NCBI GenBank assembly: GCA_040219575.1
Contig: JAVJSD010000055.1
Location: 1-49,104 of the forward strand
DNA: 49,104 nucleotides
Direction: 5' to 3'
From: JAVJSD01 sp040219575
GTDB lineage: Bacteria > Planctomycetota > Planctomycetia > Pirellulales > Pirellulaceae
How positions within the stretch are numbered: position 1 is the first letter of the stretch; every line of letters begins with the position of its first letter. Of the stretch, positions 33,136-41,421 are shown in pieces. The notes below the pieces were generated by a model. The model worked only from the letters and a program-made list of their open reading frames with translations. It did not search any database and had not been told where the DNA came from. A program made the translations under genes and the position numbers.

Positions 33136-33759
33136 TTACGCGCCGGTCGGTTCGAGCGACCGCCACAGATACCAACTGGCGACCGAGGCGTAGGGACGCC
33201 ACGGCGCGCCGATCTCGTGGCATGTCGCCTTGTCGGGAAGGTCCGCCAGTCCGTACAGGCGGCGAATCGCCGAGCGGACGCCCAGGTCGTCGACCGGCAG
33301 CACGTCCATTCGCCCCAGCGAAAAAATGAGGAACATTTCGGCGGTCCAGCGACCGACGCCCTTGATCCTTGTCAGCGATTCGATCACCTGCTCGTCGTCG
33401 AGCCGGCCGATCCGCGCCAGGGGGACTTCGCCGCGGTGCACCTTCTCCGCCAGATCCAGTAGATAGCGGCTCTTCTGTGGGGAAACGCCCGCGGTGCGCA
33501 GCGACTCGGGCGACTGCCGTAGCAGCGACTGCGGCGTAATGCCGTCGGGCCCGGCCAGTTCCAGCAACCGCCCGCGAATCGACCTGGCCGCGGCCACGGA
33601 GATCTGTTGCGAGATGATGGCCCGGGCCAGGCAGCCGAACCGATCGCGTTGCAGCTTCAGGCGGCACGGGCCGACTCGCCGCACGGCCGCATGCAGGACC
33701 TTGTCCCGCCGCTGGAGATGCTTGACCGCCAAGGCGACCGTTTCACGGCGTGGGGGCAT
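33136..33759 (-). CDS. AlkA-like DNA-3-methyladenine glycosylase
   Basis: 207 residues from ATG 33759 (MPPRRETVALAVKHLQ). It is an HhH-GPD fold: FGCLARAIISQQISVAAARSI (the AlkA-type SQQ segment), the helix-hairpin-helix IKGVGRWTAEMFLI, and the catalytic Asp in LPVDDLGVR. It excises alkylated purines to start base-excision repair. It lacks the iron-sulfur Cys cluster of Nth/MutY, which supports the AlkA branch. The downstream gene on the same strand is the unrelated lactonase, so a shared operon is possible but not functional. Confidence 0.88.
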   Translation of the reverse strand: MPPRRETVALAVKHLQRRDKVLHAAVRRVGPCRLKLQRDRFGCLARAIISQQISVAAARSIRGRLLELAGPDGITPQSLLRQSPESLRTAGVSPQKSRYLLDLAEKVHRGEVPLARIGRLDDEQVIESLTRIKGVGRWTAEMFLIFSLGRMDVLPVDDLGVRSAIRRLYGLADLPDKATCHEIGAPWRPYASVASWYLWRSLEPTGA

Positions 33760-34104
33760 GGAATTGTGCGAGCGAAAACCTGGAGACCGAAATGGGCGGA
33801 CGCCCATGATAACACAAGAGGACGACAGGGCGCTCCACGACGATGCGCAATCGAATCGACGCGCAATCGAAACGCCGCGGCGCCGGTGATGGCGCCGCGG
33901 CGTTTTCTCAACCCTGCGGTTCGTCAAGGGATGCAATGAAGATTCCGTTCGCGGCCTTCCTTGCGGGCGCAACGGGCTTGCCGCATTCGAGCGAACCTGT
34001 CGAGCGAACCCGTTGCCGCCGCTAGCCCGGATGATTCATGAGCGATCTGCTGCGCGCGCGTAAGAGCCTTCATGGACGGCGTTGAACTTCATGAATAAAC
34101 CGGG
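33760..34104. other. Intergenic region, 345 bases, hairpin-rich
   Basis: It contains a perfect 15-bp hairpin at 33870-33905 and most of the inverted-repeat element at 34022-34108. No gene is supported. Confidence 0.6.
33870..33905. terminator. Perfect 15-bp hairpin, likely terminator
   Basis: AAACGCCGCGGCGCC (33870-33884) and its reverse complement (33891-33905) with a 6-base loop, followed by TTTTCTC overlap on the plus strand and TTTCGATT on the minus strand. It lies about 200 bases beyond the PDZ gene stop. Confidence 0.65.
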
Positions 34105-34108
34105 CTAG
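34022..34108. repeat. Inverted-repeat element overlapping a stop codon
   Basis: CTAGCCCGG(N3)ATTCATGA at 34022-34041 recurs as its reverse complement at 34088-34108, about 20-base arms with 3 mismatched bases and a ~46-base centre. The right arm includes the TAG stop (34105-34107) of the PDZ gene. Confidence 0.75.
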
Positions 34109-35217
34109 TCGTCGTGTTGCTGGCGAAGTTTGTCGACGTCCCGCCGCAGGGCGTTCAGCTCTTCTCGCATCTTGTCGAAGGCGCCGTCGCGTTGCGTTTG
34201 CTCGCGAATCTCCTTCAACTGCTTCATCATTTCGGCAAGTTGCTTTTGCACCTGCCCGTCGTCGATTCGCAGGTCGCGCAGCCGGAGTTGGACTTCTCCT
34301 CGCGGCGCGGGGGGCGGCGTGGGTTGCACCGACCGCGGGGTCCGCACGGCCGGCGGAATCGCCATTCTGTAGGGAACCGGCGACCTGCCGAGGAAGCGTT
34401 TGACCGGCTCTCGCAAGTCTGCGGGCAATTCGTCGAGCGTCTTCTCCGTCGCTTGCCAACGGTCGTCGCCTCGCTGCACCGTGACTTGGGCCTCTTTGTC
34501 GCCTTGCTTGGTGACGGTCACGGTCACCCCGTCGGGCAACTTGGCGTGCGGCGAGTCGAAGACAATGCCAGGGCCCATCCGCCAAATCCGCAGGGCGCCG
34601 TCCTGCATTTGAAAGCGGTCGCCCAGTAGCTTATCGATAGGGCCGGTCAAAGGTTCCTGCAATTGCTGATTCTCTGGTTCGGCAGCGCCTGTCAACGATT
34701 TCGGGCGTTCGATCGGCGTCACGTCGATCTTGATCTCCTTGCCGCGCCGCAGCAGCAAGACCGTCGTCGTCTTCCCTGCGGAGGCGTCGATGGCGTCGAC
34801 GAGTTCGTTGACCTCGTGCAACTTCTTGTCGCCGAATCGCAGCAGCACGTCGTTCTTCTCAAGCCCGGCCTTCTCGGCCGGTTGCTCCTTTCCGACGTCC
34901 GTGACGACCAGGCCGCCGTCGAGCCCCAATTGCGCCCGCAGCGCCGCCTCGGCCGGTTCCAAGCTGACGCCGATCCAGTACTTCCCGATCTTCGCGGCGG
35001 CCTGCGATCGGGTAGCGAACGTAAGCACTCTGAGGGGCTGCGATTCGATGGATTGAGCCGGTTCGAATTGTATGTGCTTGGGCTGCAAAACTTTCGTCGG
35101 TGCGGGCTGCACCTGCACCCGGTAGATTCGAACGGGCTCGTCCGCCGACAGCATCAGCGGCGCGGCGACGACCAGGATCGCCGCCAAGGCGAATCGCATC
35201 TGTTTTCCATTGACCAT
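34105..35217 (-). CDS. Secreted PDZ-domain protein with C-terminal coiled coil
   Basis: 370 residues from ATG 35217, with AAGGAG eight bases upstream. The signal peptide (1-25, LMLSA) is followed by a PDZ domain at about 78-170: KYWIGVSLEPAE, GGLVVTDVGKEQPAEKAGLEKNDVLLRFGDKKL and LVDAIDASAGKTTTVLLLRRGKEI. No trypsin-like catalytic domain is present, so it is not a DegP/HtrA protease. The C-terminus (~315-370) is a charged coiled coil (EMMKQLKEIREQTQ, MREELNALRRDVDKLRQQ). It is 107 bases downstream of the anti-sigma-like gene on the same strand. Sensing or binding misfolded envelope peptides for that pair is an inference from position. Confidence 0.8.
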   Translation of the reverse strand: MVNGKQMRFALAAILVVAAPLMLSADEPVRIYRVQVQPAPTKVLQPKHIQFEPAQSIESQPLRVLTFATRSQAAAKIGKYWIGVSLEPAEAALRAQLGLDGGLVVTDVGKEQPAEKAGLEKNDVLLRFGDKKLHEVNELVDAIDASAGKTTTVLLLRRGKEIKIDVTPIERPKSLTGAAEPENQQLQEPLTGPIDKLLGDRFQMQDGALRIWRMGPGIVFDSPHAKLPDGVTVTVTKQGDKEAQVTVQRGDDRWQATEKTLDELPADLREPVKRFLGRSPVPYRMAIPPAVRTPRSVQPTPPPAPRGEVQLRLRDLRIDDGQVQKQLAEMMKQLKEIREQTQRDGAFDKMREELNALRRDVDKLRQQHDD

Positions 35218-35324
35218 GCCTTTGCTCCTTCTCAGTGCGTGAGTTGAATTTCCAATTTTCCGCCGCACGACGATGTCGCCCTTCGATGTCGCCCCCCGGC
35301 CTTGCTGGCGCAACGGGCATCGGG

Positions 35325-36101
35325 CTACTGATACGACGCGCTAACGGGGACAATCTCGACCTGCTCCATGGGGACCAGCACTTTTCGGCCGTCGAGTTCG
35401 AACGGCACCAATTGCCGCTCTTGCAGCAGGTGGTATCCGCCCGCCTTGAGCGCCTCCTTGTCGGCTTGAGAAATTGTCGAGTTCTCGAACCAGGAAGCAT
35501 CCACGGCGTCGAGGTCGTAGACCGGCAACTCAACTTCTTCGCCGTCGCCCGAGCCGTAGTCGACGACCAACGTCAGACTGCCGCGCGGCAGGGGTTGATG
35601 GGGCGGGCTGGTCGGCGTTACCCGCGGATCAGCCGACTGCCGCTCTTGGTGGGGCGCGGCAACGGACGGCGGTGCGGGCGCTTCTTGCGATGGCCGGGCG
35701 ACATGCGGCGGATGCGGCGTGGACGGGAATCCGCCCCGCAGCCACATGCCGATTCCGAGCGCCGCCAGGAAACTCGCCGCCACCGAGATCGCGAGCATCG
35801 CCAAGGAGACTCGCTGGCGCCGCGCGGCATTGCCGCGCGGCCGACTCTGGCGGATTTCCCGCGGCCGCTCGGCGACACTATGCAACTCGCTTGGCAAGTC
35901 ACTTCGCCAGGCTTGCGCTTCGAGCAGCGCCAGTGCGCAGCGCCGCCAGCCGTCGGGTTGCACGTCGAGAGAGGCCAGCAGGCGCCGGTACTCGTCAACG
36001 GCAAGTTCCCCGTCAGCCAGCCGATCCAGCAAGACGTCGAGATCGTCGACGTCGCCGCCTTGCGGATGCCGTGTAGATTCGTGGGGGTCAGCCGGGATCA
36101 T
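35325..36101 (-). CDS. Membrane-anchored anti-sigma-like protein
   Basis: 258 residues from ATG 36101, overlapping the sigma factor stop by four bases (ATGA). The N-terminal region (~15-75, LDVLLDRLADGELAVDEYRRLLASL) resembles the helical head of anti-sigma factors, including the L.DGEL phrase, but lacks HxxxCxxC. A transmembrane segment follows at about 98-120 (LAMLAISVAASFLAALGIGMW). A Pro-rich linker leads to a C-terminal, probably periplasmic, domain (LTLVVDYGSGDG, LVPFELDGRKVLVPMEQVEIV). It should hold the ECF factor inactive at the membrane. This is the same design as the pair at 3616-5180, but with different sequence. Confidence 0.65.
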   Translation of the reverse strand: MIPADPHESTRHPQGGDVDDLDVLLDRLADGELAVDEYRRLLASLDVQPDGWRRCALALLEAQAWRSDLPSELHSVAERPREIRQSRPRGNAARRQRVSLAMLAISVAASFLAALGIGMWLRGGFPSTPHPPHVARPSQEAPAPPSVAAPHQERQSADPRVTPTSPPHQPLPRGSLTLVVDYGSGDGEEVELPVYDLDAVDASWFENSTISQADKEALKAGGYHLLQERQLVPFELDGRKVLVPMEQVEIVPVSASYQ

Positions 36102-36670
36102 CGTTGGGCCTCGATTACGTCGAGCGCCGCCAGTTCCTGCCGCATACGATGTCGAGCACGATGCAAACGCGCCTCGACCGCGCTGTGACTCACGCCCAGG
36201 TGGGCGGCGATTTGACGGTAGCTCCAGTTTTCGGTGTATTTGAGCAACAGGATTTCCCCGTCGCGGGGGGGCAATCGATTCAAGGCGACGCGAATCATTT
36301 GGCGTCGCTCCTCGGCCAACAACCATGCCAACGGATCGGCCGGTGCCGCGCGGGGCGCGGCATGCTGGTGGTCGGTGAAGCGATCGCGCAGTTTCCGCCG
36401 CCGGCCCAAGCTGCGCCGCAACAACAGCGTCTGCCGCACGGTCAGCCGATACAGCCAGGGCGCCGCCTTGGCCGGGTCGGACAGCGGGGCGGATTGCCGC
36501 ACCGCCGCCAACGCCACCTCCTGCATGACCTCGTCGACCAGTTCGGCGTCGCGCAGCCGCGTAAAGGCCACGGTCCGCAGCCAGCGATCATGACGCGCCA
36601 GCGCCGCCTCCCAATCGACCGCCGCCGCGTCGAACGGGGGCGTTTGCTTGGATGCCTGCGAGTGAGTCAT
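36098..36670 (-). CDS. ECF-type RNA polymerase sigma factor (second copy)
   Basis: 190 residues from ATG 36670; the frame is open much further upstream, but that part is a shadow of the epimerase gene on the other strand. Region 2 lies at about 18-95 (WLRTVAFTRLRDAELVDEVMQEVAL, APWLYRLTVRQTLLLRR). Region 4 lies at about 128-185 (LNRLPPRDGEILLLKYTENW, SYRQIAAHLGVSHSAVEARLHRARHRMRQEL). It starts a minus-strand series: sigma factor, overlapping membrane anti-sigma-like protein, then a PDZ protein. It probably controls an envelope stress regulon, possibly its own operon. Confidence 0.9.
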   Translation of the reverse strand: MTHSQASKQTPPFDAAAVDWEAALARHDRWLRTVAFTRLRDAELVDEVMQEVALAAVRQSAPLSDPAKAAPWLYRLTVRQTLLLRRSLGRRRKLRDRFTDHQHAAPRAAPADPLAWLLAEERRQMIRVALNRLPPRDGEILLLKYTENWSYRQIAAHLGVSHSAVEARLHRARHRMRQELAALDVIEAQR

Positions 36671-36916
36671 GCCGTACCGCCGGACCGGTCCGTTCCCCTC
36701 TTCCTGTCGGGAGATTCTCGGACAACCGCCTAGATAGTTGCCGCCGAAGCAGAAGTCTTGCACGCCGAAGCCGACTTTTTGATTCGGGCGGCCGAACCAC
36801 GGATTCGACCGATCCTGGACGCGACGACCAGCGGCGACAATAATACCCCCGCCTGGGCCGTCCGCCCGCAAGGGCCGATTTACCTCTCCCTCTCCACTCG
36901 CATCGGCAGCGCCGCC

Positions 36917-38044
36917 ATGAACCGTTTCACTCGTCTGATTGTACCGATCGCCCTCGGCGCGGCGGTAGTCTTGCAACTTCCCCAGCAACTTGATGCAGCG
37001 ATGACTGTAAAAAAATCGGAGTTCGGAAAAACCAGCGATGGCTCGACCGCCTCGCTGTACACCTGCACCAACGATCCGGGGACGGTCGTCAAACTGACCG
37101 ATTACGGCGCGACGGTCGTCGCCGTGATCGCGCCCGATAAAAACGGCAGGTCGGAGAGTATTTGCCTCGGCTTCGACGACGTGGCCGGCTACGAAAAGCA
37201 CACGGCCTACTTCGGCTGCGTGGTGGGACGCTACGGCAACCGCATCGCCAAGGGACGCTTCACGCTCGACGACGAAGCGTACCACCTGGCGACCAACAAC
37301 GGCGAGAACCACCTGCACGGCGGACTGAAAGGCTTCAACCGTTATCTTTGGAAATCGGAGCCGATCGAGCGGAATGGCGAAGTCGGCGTTCGCTTCCAAC
37401 GTACGAGCAAGGACGGTGAGGAAGGTTATCCCGGGAACCTGAAAGTGACCGTCGAATACACGCTCGACAACTCCAACAAATTGAAGATCTCTTACCGCGC
37501 AGCGACCGACAAGCCGACGGTCGTCAATCTCACCAACCACGCCTATTGGAATCTGGGCGGCGCCGGCAGCGGCACGGTGCTCGATCACCAGGTGAAGCTA
37601 AACGCCGACAGGTACCTCGCGGTCGACGACGGATTGATTCCCACGGGCGAGACGCCGAGCGTGAAGGGAACGCCGATGGACTTCACCATGCCGCACGCGA
37701 TCGGTTCGCGGATCGGCGAGATCGACGCCGACCCGCAGGGCTACGATCACTGCTACGTGCTCAACAGCGGTGGTGGAAAACTGGCTCACGCCGCCACGGT
37801 AAGAGATCCCGGCAGCGGGCGCGTCTTGCAGGTCGAGACGACCGAACCGGGCATTCAGTTCTACACCGGCAATTTTCTCAACGGCGCGAAAGAAAACGGC
37901 GGCCATCCGCAGTACGGGGCCTTCTGCCTCGAGACGCAGCATTTCCCCGACTCGCCGAACCAGGCGAAGTTTCCCAGCACGGTGCTTCGGCCGGGAGAAA
38001 CGTACCAGACCACGACCGTTTACCGGTTTTTGGTGGGGGAGTGA
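36917..38044 (+). CDS. galM: Secreted aldose 1-epimerase
   Basis: 375 residues from ATG 36917, just before the signal peptide (MNRFTRLIVPIALGAA...LDAA, ~28 residues). The mutarotase fold is marked by GATVVAVIAPD, the substrate-binding YFGCVVGRYGNRIAKG, NNGENHLHGGLKG, the catalytic His in VVNLTNHAYWNLGG and the catalytic Glu near PQYGAFCLETQHFPDS. It interconverts alpha and beta anomers of hexoses. Export is a common planctomycete variant and suggests sugar handling in the periplasm. It is divergent from the second ECF sigma gene (246-base gap). Confidence 0.93.
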   Translation: MNRFTRLIVPIALGAAVVLQLPQQLDAAMTVKKSEFGKTSDGSTASLYTCTNDPGTVVKLTDYGATVVAVIAPDKNGRSESICLGFDDVAGYEKHTAYFGCVVGRYGNRIAKGRFTLDDEAYHLATNNGENHLHGGLKGFNRYLWKSEPIERNGEVGVRFQRTSKDGEEGYPGNLKVTVEYTLDNSNKLKISYRAATDKPTVVNLTNHAYWNLGGAGSGTVLDHQVKLNADRYLAVDDGLIPTGETPSVKGTPMDFTMPHAIGSRIGEIDADPQGYDHCYVLNSGGGKLAHAATVRDPGSGRVLQVETTEPGIQFYTGNFLNGAKENGGHPQYGAFCLETQHFPDSPNQAKFPSTVLRPGETYQTTTVYRFLVGE

Positions 38045-38050
38045 GTGGTG

Positions 38051-38073
38051 AGTGTTGAGTGTTGAGTGTTGAG
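38051..38073. repeat. 7-base tandem repeat AGTGTTG
   Basis: A 3.3-copy array immediately after the epimerase stop codon, followed by a small hairpin (stem 38095-38101 with 38105-38111). Confidence 0.75.
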
Positions 38074-38094
38074 ATTGGCGCTCCCACGCCAAGC

Positions 38095-38111
38095 CGACGG
38101 CTTTGCCGTCG
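38095..38111 (+). terminator. Small hairpin after the epimerase gene
   Basis: CGACGGC (38095-38101) pairs with GCCGTCG (38105-38111) around a TTT loop, about 50 bases after the stop codon of galM. No proper T-tract follows (GCGCTGTTTGC), so termination is only possible. Confidence 0.35.
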
Positions 38112-38139
38112 CGCTGTTTGCTGAGTAGACGCGTGACCG

Positions 38140-38376
38140 CTACGACTGGTTGTCGGCAGGGACCTTTGTCGGGCGGCCGCAGTGGGGACAAGACTCCGCC
38201 AGCCGAGAGATCGCTTGCCCGCAGTCGGGGCAGATCGTGAGATTTGCGCCGGAATGCGGCCGCGCGGCGCCGGAACTGCGCACCACCAACAGAATCACCA
38301 CCAAAATCCCCAGCGGCACGCCGACAGCGCACAGCAACATTGCGCCCAGGATCAGCAATTCCAGGTGGCCAGGCAT
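38140..38376 (-). CDS. Small membrane zinc-ribbon protein
   Basis: 78 residues from ATG 38376 (MPGHLELLILGAMLL); longer in-frame starts up to 38490 exist and no ribosome binding site is decisive. Transmembrane segments cover about residues 5-32. A zinc ribbon follows: CPDCGQAISRLAESCPHCG, two CxxC pairs. It is a zinc-ribbon membrane protein of unknown job. It stands alone, converging on the galM gene, with an upstream gap of 240 bases to the next gene. Confidence 0.6.
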   Translation of the reverse strand: MPGHLELLILGAMLLCAVGVPLGILVVILLVVRSSGAARPHSGANLTICPDCGQAISRLAESCPHCGRPTKVPADNQS

Positions 38377-38616
38377 TCCAAAGAAGGCAATCACCGATTC
38401 GAGTCTTCCTATGTCCGAGACCGACACGAGGACGCGCTCCGACCGACGCCGCCGTCTTCCAACACCCCCAAAACACCGGCCACCACGCACAATTCACTAT
38501 AGCAAACCCTGCTTCGGTGGGTGGTGGGCGATCGCGCAAATGCTTTATTATGGTAAAGTCTTGAGCTAGAAAGAGTGAGATATCGCAAGAGCATCTTGAA
38601 TCGAGGGAGATAAACC

Positions 38617-39192
38617 ATGAAACGCCTTCCCGCCGCCGCGGCGATCGCCATCGTCGTCCTGAGCACCGCTGCTGTCTCGGCCGACGATGCGAAGACCTCC
38701 GAAGTCAAACTTAGCGACAAGGTCACCCTTCAGGTTCCCGCCAGTTGGAAGGAAGTGGAGCCCTCGTCTTCATTTCGCAAGGCCCAGTTCTCGATTCCGG
38801 CCGTCGAAGGCGACGACATGCCGGCGGAGATGGCGGTGTTCAGCTTCGGCGGTTCGGCGGGAGGCGTCGACGCCAACGTCAAACGCTGGATCGATCAGTT
38901 CGAACCCAAAGGCCGTAAGGCGGAAGTCGTTATGGGCGACGCCATGGTGGGCAAGTACGTACTGGCCGACCTGTCCGGCACCTACAACATGCCGGTCGGA
39001 CCGCCTATCCAGCGGCAAACCAAGGCCATGCCGGGCAGTCGCGTGCTGGCCGTGATTCTGGCGGCCGGCGAGGAAGTGTACTTCCTCAAGCTGTCGGGCC
39101 CCGACAAGACCGTCGCCGCGCAGGCCGATGCCTTGCGGAAGTCCTTCGGCGCCGACAAGTCGAAAGAGAAAAAGTACGAGATGCCCGAGTAG
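38617..39192 (+). CDS. Secreted hypothetical protein
   Basis: 191 residues. The signal peptide (MKRLPAAAAIAIVVLS...VSA) is followed by a compact domain that resembles small lipid- or ligand-binding folds only in general terms: VTLQVPASWKEVEPSSSFRKAQFSIP, FSFGGSAGGVDANVKRWIDQF, ANVKRW. No family is named with confidence. GGGAG lies eight bases before the ATG at 38617. The stop codon is three bases from the next gene, an SDR, so they are co-transcribed, although one is exported and the other cytoplasmic. Confidence 0.75.
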   Translation: MKRLPAAAAIAIVVLSTAAVSADDAKTSEVKLSDKVTLQVPASWKEVEPSSSFRKAQFSIPAVEGDDMPAEMAVFSFGGSAGGVDANVKRWIDQFEPKGRKAEVVMGDAMVGKYVLADLSGTYNMPVGPPIQRQTKAMPGSRVLAVILAAGEEVYFLKLSGPDKTVAAQADALRKSFGADKSKEKKYEMPE

Positions 39193-39195
39193 CGA

Positions 39196-39978
39196 ATGGA
39201 TCTGCAACTTCGCGACAAGGCCGTGCTTGTCACCGGCGGCACCAAGGGGATCGGTCGGGCGATCGTGCAGGCGTTTCTCGACGAGGGGGCGCAGGTTGCG
39301 ACGGTCGGTCGCGGCGAGCAAGAGGGGCGAACGCTCGAGCGCGAATTGAGCGCGGCCGGTCATCGCTTTCGATTCTTTGCGGCCGATCTTTCAAGAACCG
39401 CCGACTGCCGGCGCGTGTACGACGAGACGCTGGCCGCCTTCGGTCGATTCGATGTGCTGGTGAACAACGTCGGCGTCAACGACGGCGTGAACCTGGAGGC
39501 GGGTGCGGCAGCGTTTCTTCTCTCCTTGCAGCGGAATCTGGTGCACTGCTACGAACTGGTTCACTGTGCGCTCGAGGAGTTGAAACAACACCAAGGAGCG
39601 ATCGTCAACGTCGGCTCGAAGGTCAGTGTCACGGGGCAGGGCGGAACTTCGGGTTATGCCGCCGCCAAGGGGGCGCTCAATGCGCTGACGCGCGAATGGG
39701 CCGTCGATCTGGCGCCCTATGGCGTGCGGGCCAACTGCGTCATCCCGGCCGAGGTGTGGACGCCGCTTTACGAAAACTGGCTGGCGACGACGCCCGACCC
39801 CGCCGCGGCGCGTCGGCAGATCGAACAATTGATTCCGCTCGGTCGTCGCTTCACCACGTCCGAGGAAATCGCCGTCATGGTGGTGTTCCTGGCCTCGCCC
39901 CGTTCGAGCCACACCACCGGGCAGATCGTGTTCGTCGACGGCGGCTACACGCACCTCGACCGCAAGAGCACGGCGTAA
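39196..39978 (+). CDS. SDR-family oxidoreductase
   Basis: 260 residues, FabG-like classical SDR. The NAD(P) motif is TGGTKGIG (about 14-21), with NNVG at about 91-94. The catalytic Ser is in VGSKVSV, and the Tyr/Lys pair is in YAAAK. A C-terminal FVDGGY completes the fold. It reduces or oxidises a small alcohol/ketone; the substrate is not indicated. It begins three bases after the preceding secreted protein gene. The stop is 44 bases from the convergent Rieske ferredoxin gene and no hairpin separates them. Confidence 0.9.
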   Translation: MDLQLRDKAVLVTGGTKGIGRAIVQAFLDEGAQVATVGRGEQEGRTLERELSAAGHRFRFFAADLSRTADCRRVYDETLAAFGRFDVLVNNVGVNDGVNLEAGAAAFLLSLQRNLVHCYELVHCALEELKQHQGAIVNVGSKVSVTGQGGTSGYAAAKGALNALTREWAVDLAPYGVRANCVIPAEVWTPLYENWLATTPDPAAARRQIEQLIPLGRRFTTSEEIAVMVVFLASPRSSHTTGQIVFVDGGYTHLDRKSTA

Positions 39979-40022
39979 GCAATTCGTGCGATGGACGTCC
40001 GTCGTGCATTTCGCAGGACGCG

Positions 40023-40349
40023 TCACGATATCGCATCGCCGTCGCCAACCGTCACGTAAACAGCGCCGTCTTCCACCTTCACGTCGTAGCGGCCTTGCAC
40101 GATGGCGGGACTGCTGACGTTCCGCCCATTGGTCACATCGAACTGGAAACCGTGCCAGGGACAGGTGATGATGCAACCGGAAAGCGCCCCCTTGCCCAGT
40201 GGTCCCCCTTGATGCGGACAGATGCCGTCGAGGGCGAAGAGCTCGCCTTCCACGTTGAACAACGCCACGATCCGGTCCTCGGCCACGCACTCCAACGAGG
40301 CGCCCGGCGGACAATCGGTGAGCGAGGCGATGCGGACCCAGTGAGACAT
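40023..40349 (-). CDS. Rieske-type ferredoxin
   Basis: 108 residues from ATG 40349 (MSHWVRIASL); the longer open frame upstream is a shadow of PhzF. The [2Fe-2S] ligands are in CPHQGG (residues 44-49) and CPWHGFQFD (about 64-72), the biphenyl-dioxygenase/NirD-type small Rieske pattern. It carries electrons to an oxygenase or reductase in the cytoplasm; no such partner is adjacent. It converges with the SDR gene and is divergent from PhzF across a 255-base gap that holds two palindromes. Confidence 0.88.
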   Translation of the reverse strand: MSHWVRIASLTDCPPGASLECVAEDRIVALFNVEGELFALDGICPHQGGPLGKGALSGCIITCPWHGFQFDVTNGRNVSSPAIVQGRYDVKVEDGAVYVTVGDGDAIS

Positions 40350-40434
40350 GGCGAGTTGGTTTTGGAGGCGAAACGATCCTGCGATCGCTGCTGAGTCTAG
40401 AAAGATAGCGGCCGCATCGTCAACCGCTCCGTAG

Positions 40435-40496
40435 CCGACGCCGCCAGCGTCGGAGTATTGATCGCGTGGGTCGCCGACGCTGGCAGCGTCGGCGAC
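40435..40496. repeat. Two REP-like palindromes
   Basis: CCGACGC..GCGTCGG palindrome at 40435-40453 and a longer perfect one at 40470-40496 (13-bp arms around one base), both built from the word CCGACGC/GCGTCGG. They lie between divergent genes, so they are not simple terminators. Confidence 0.75.
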
Positions 40497-40604
40497 GGAA
40501 TCGATGCGTGAACCCAACTTGCCCGCCGCGTGTCGTGTAGCCCAGCGAACGCCCGATTCCAAACCGCCTCTCCAAACCGCCTCGCCAAGGAAGCTCCCTC
40601 CAAC

Positions 40605-41420
40605 ATGACCATCCCCCTGTTCCAAGTCGACGCCTTCACGAGCACCCCCTTCCGGGGAAATCCCGCCGCCGTGTGCCTTCTCGAAGAACCGCGCGACGAC
40701 GCCTGGCTGCAGGCGGTGGCGGCCGAAATGAACCTTTCGGAGACGGCGTTCGTGCGGCCGGTCGGGCGGCGGTTCGAACTCCGCTGGTTCACGCCCACGA
40801 TCGAGGTCCCCCTCTGCGGGCACGCCACGCTGGCCAGTGCGCATGTGCTGTTCACCGAGCAGCGCGTCGCCGGTGAGACCATCGAGTTCGAGACGAAGAG
40901 CGGCGTGCTGACCGCCAGGCGCCGCGATACTCTGATCGAACTCGATTTTCCCGCCGCGGCGCCCGAGGCCGCGGATTCGCCCGACGAGTTGATTCCGGCG
41001 CTCGGCGTCGCGGCTCGCTTTGTCGGCAGGAACCAACTCGACTGGATCGTCGAAGTTGAAGGCGAGCGCGAGGTGCGGGAAGCGTCGCCCGATTTCCGCC
41101 TGCTCTCGGCGGTCAACACCCGCGGCGTGATGATCACGGCGACGAGCGACGACGCGGCGTTCGATTTCGTCTCGCGCTACTTCGCCCCCGCGGTCGGCAT
41201 CGACGAAGACCCTGTCACCGGTTCGGCCCACTGCTGCCTCGGCCCGTTCTGGAGCGAGCGGCTCGGCAAAGACGAACTCGTCGGGCATCAAGTTTCGGTG
41301 CGAGGCGGCGTGGTGCACGTCCGCCCGCAGGGAGACCGCGTGCTGCTGCGCGGTGAAGCGGTCGGCGTGTTGCGGGGAACACTCACACCGGAGGCATTCA
41401 CCTGGCCCGCGACAAAGTAG
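40605..41420 (+). CDS. PhzF-family isomerase/epimerase
   Basis: 271 residues from ATG 40605 (MTIPLFQVDAF), with AAGGA 13 bases upstream; 25 further in-frame codons upstream look non-coding. The family signature includes FRGNPAAVCLLE, MNLSETAFV (catalytic Glu), LRWFTPTIEVPLCGHATLA and GIDEDPVTGSAHCCLGPFW. PhzF enzymes catalyse proton-shift isomerisation without cofactor, as in phenazine biosynthesis, but most genomic copies have unknown substrates. No phenazine genes are nearby. It is followed by the nested inverted repeat at 41422-41563. Confidence 0.92.
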   Translation: MTIPLFQVDAFTSTPFRGNPAAVCLLEEPRDDAWLQAVAAEMNLSETAFVRPVGRRFELRWFTPTIEVPLCGHATLASAHVLFTEQRVAGETIEFETKSGVLTARRRDTLIELDFPAAAPEAADSPDELIPALGVAARFVGRNQLDWIVEVEGEREVREASPDFRLLSAVNTRGVMITATSDDAAFDFVSRYFAPAVGIDEDPVTGSAHCCLGPFWSERLGKDELVGHQVSVRGGVVHVRPQGDRVLLRGEAVGVLRGTLTPEAFTWPATK

Positions 41421-41421
41421 G

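Noticed and set aside
36671..37588. Upstream extension of the second ECF sigma frame
   Set aside because: Overlaps the well supported epimerase gene on the other strand; family homology starts after ATG 36670.
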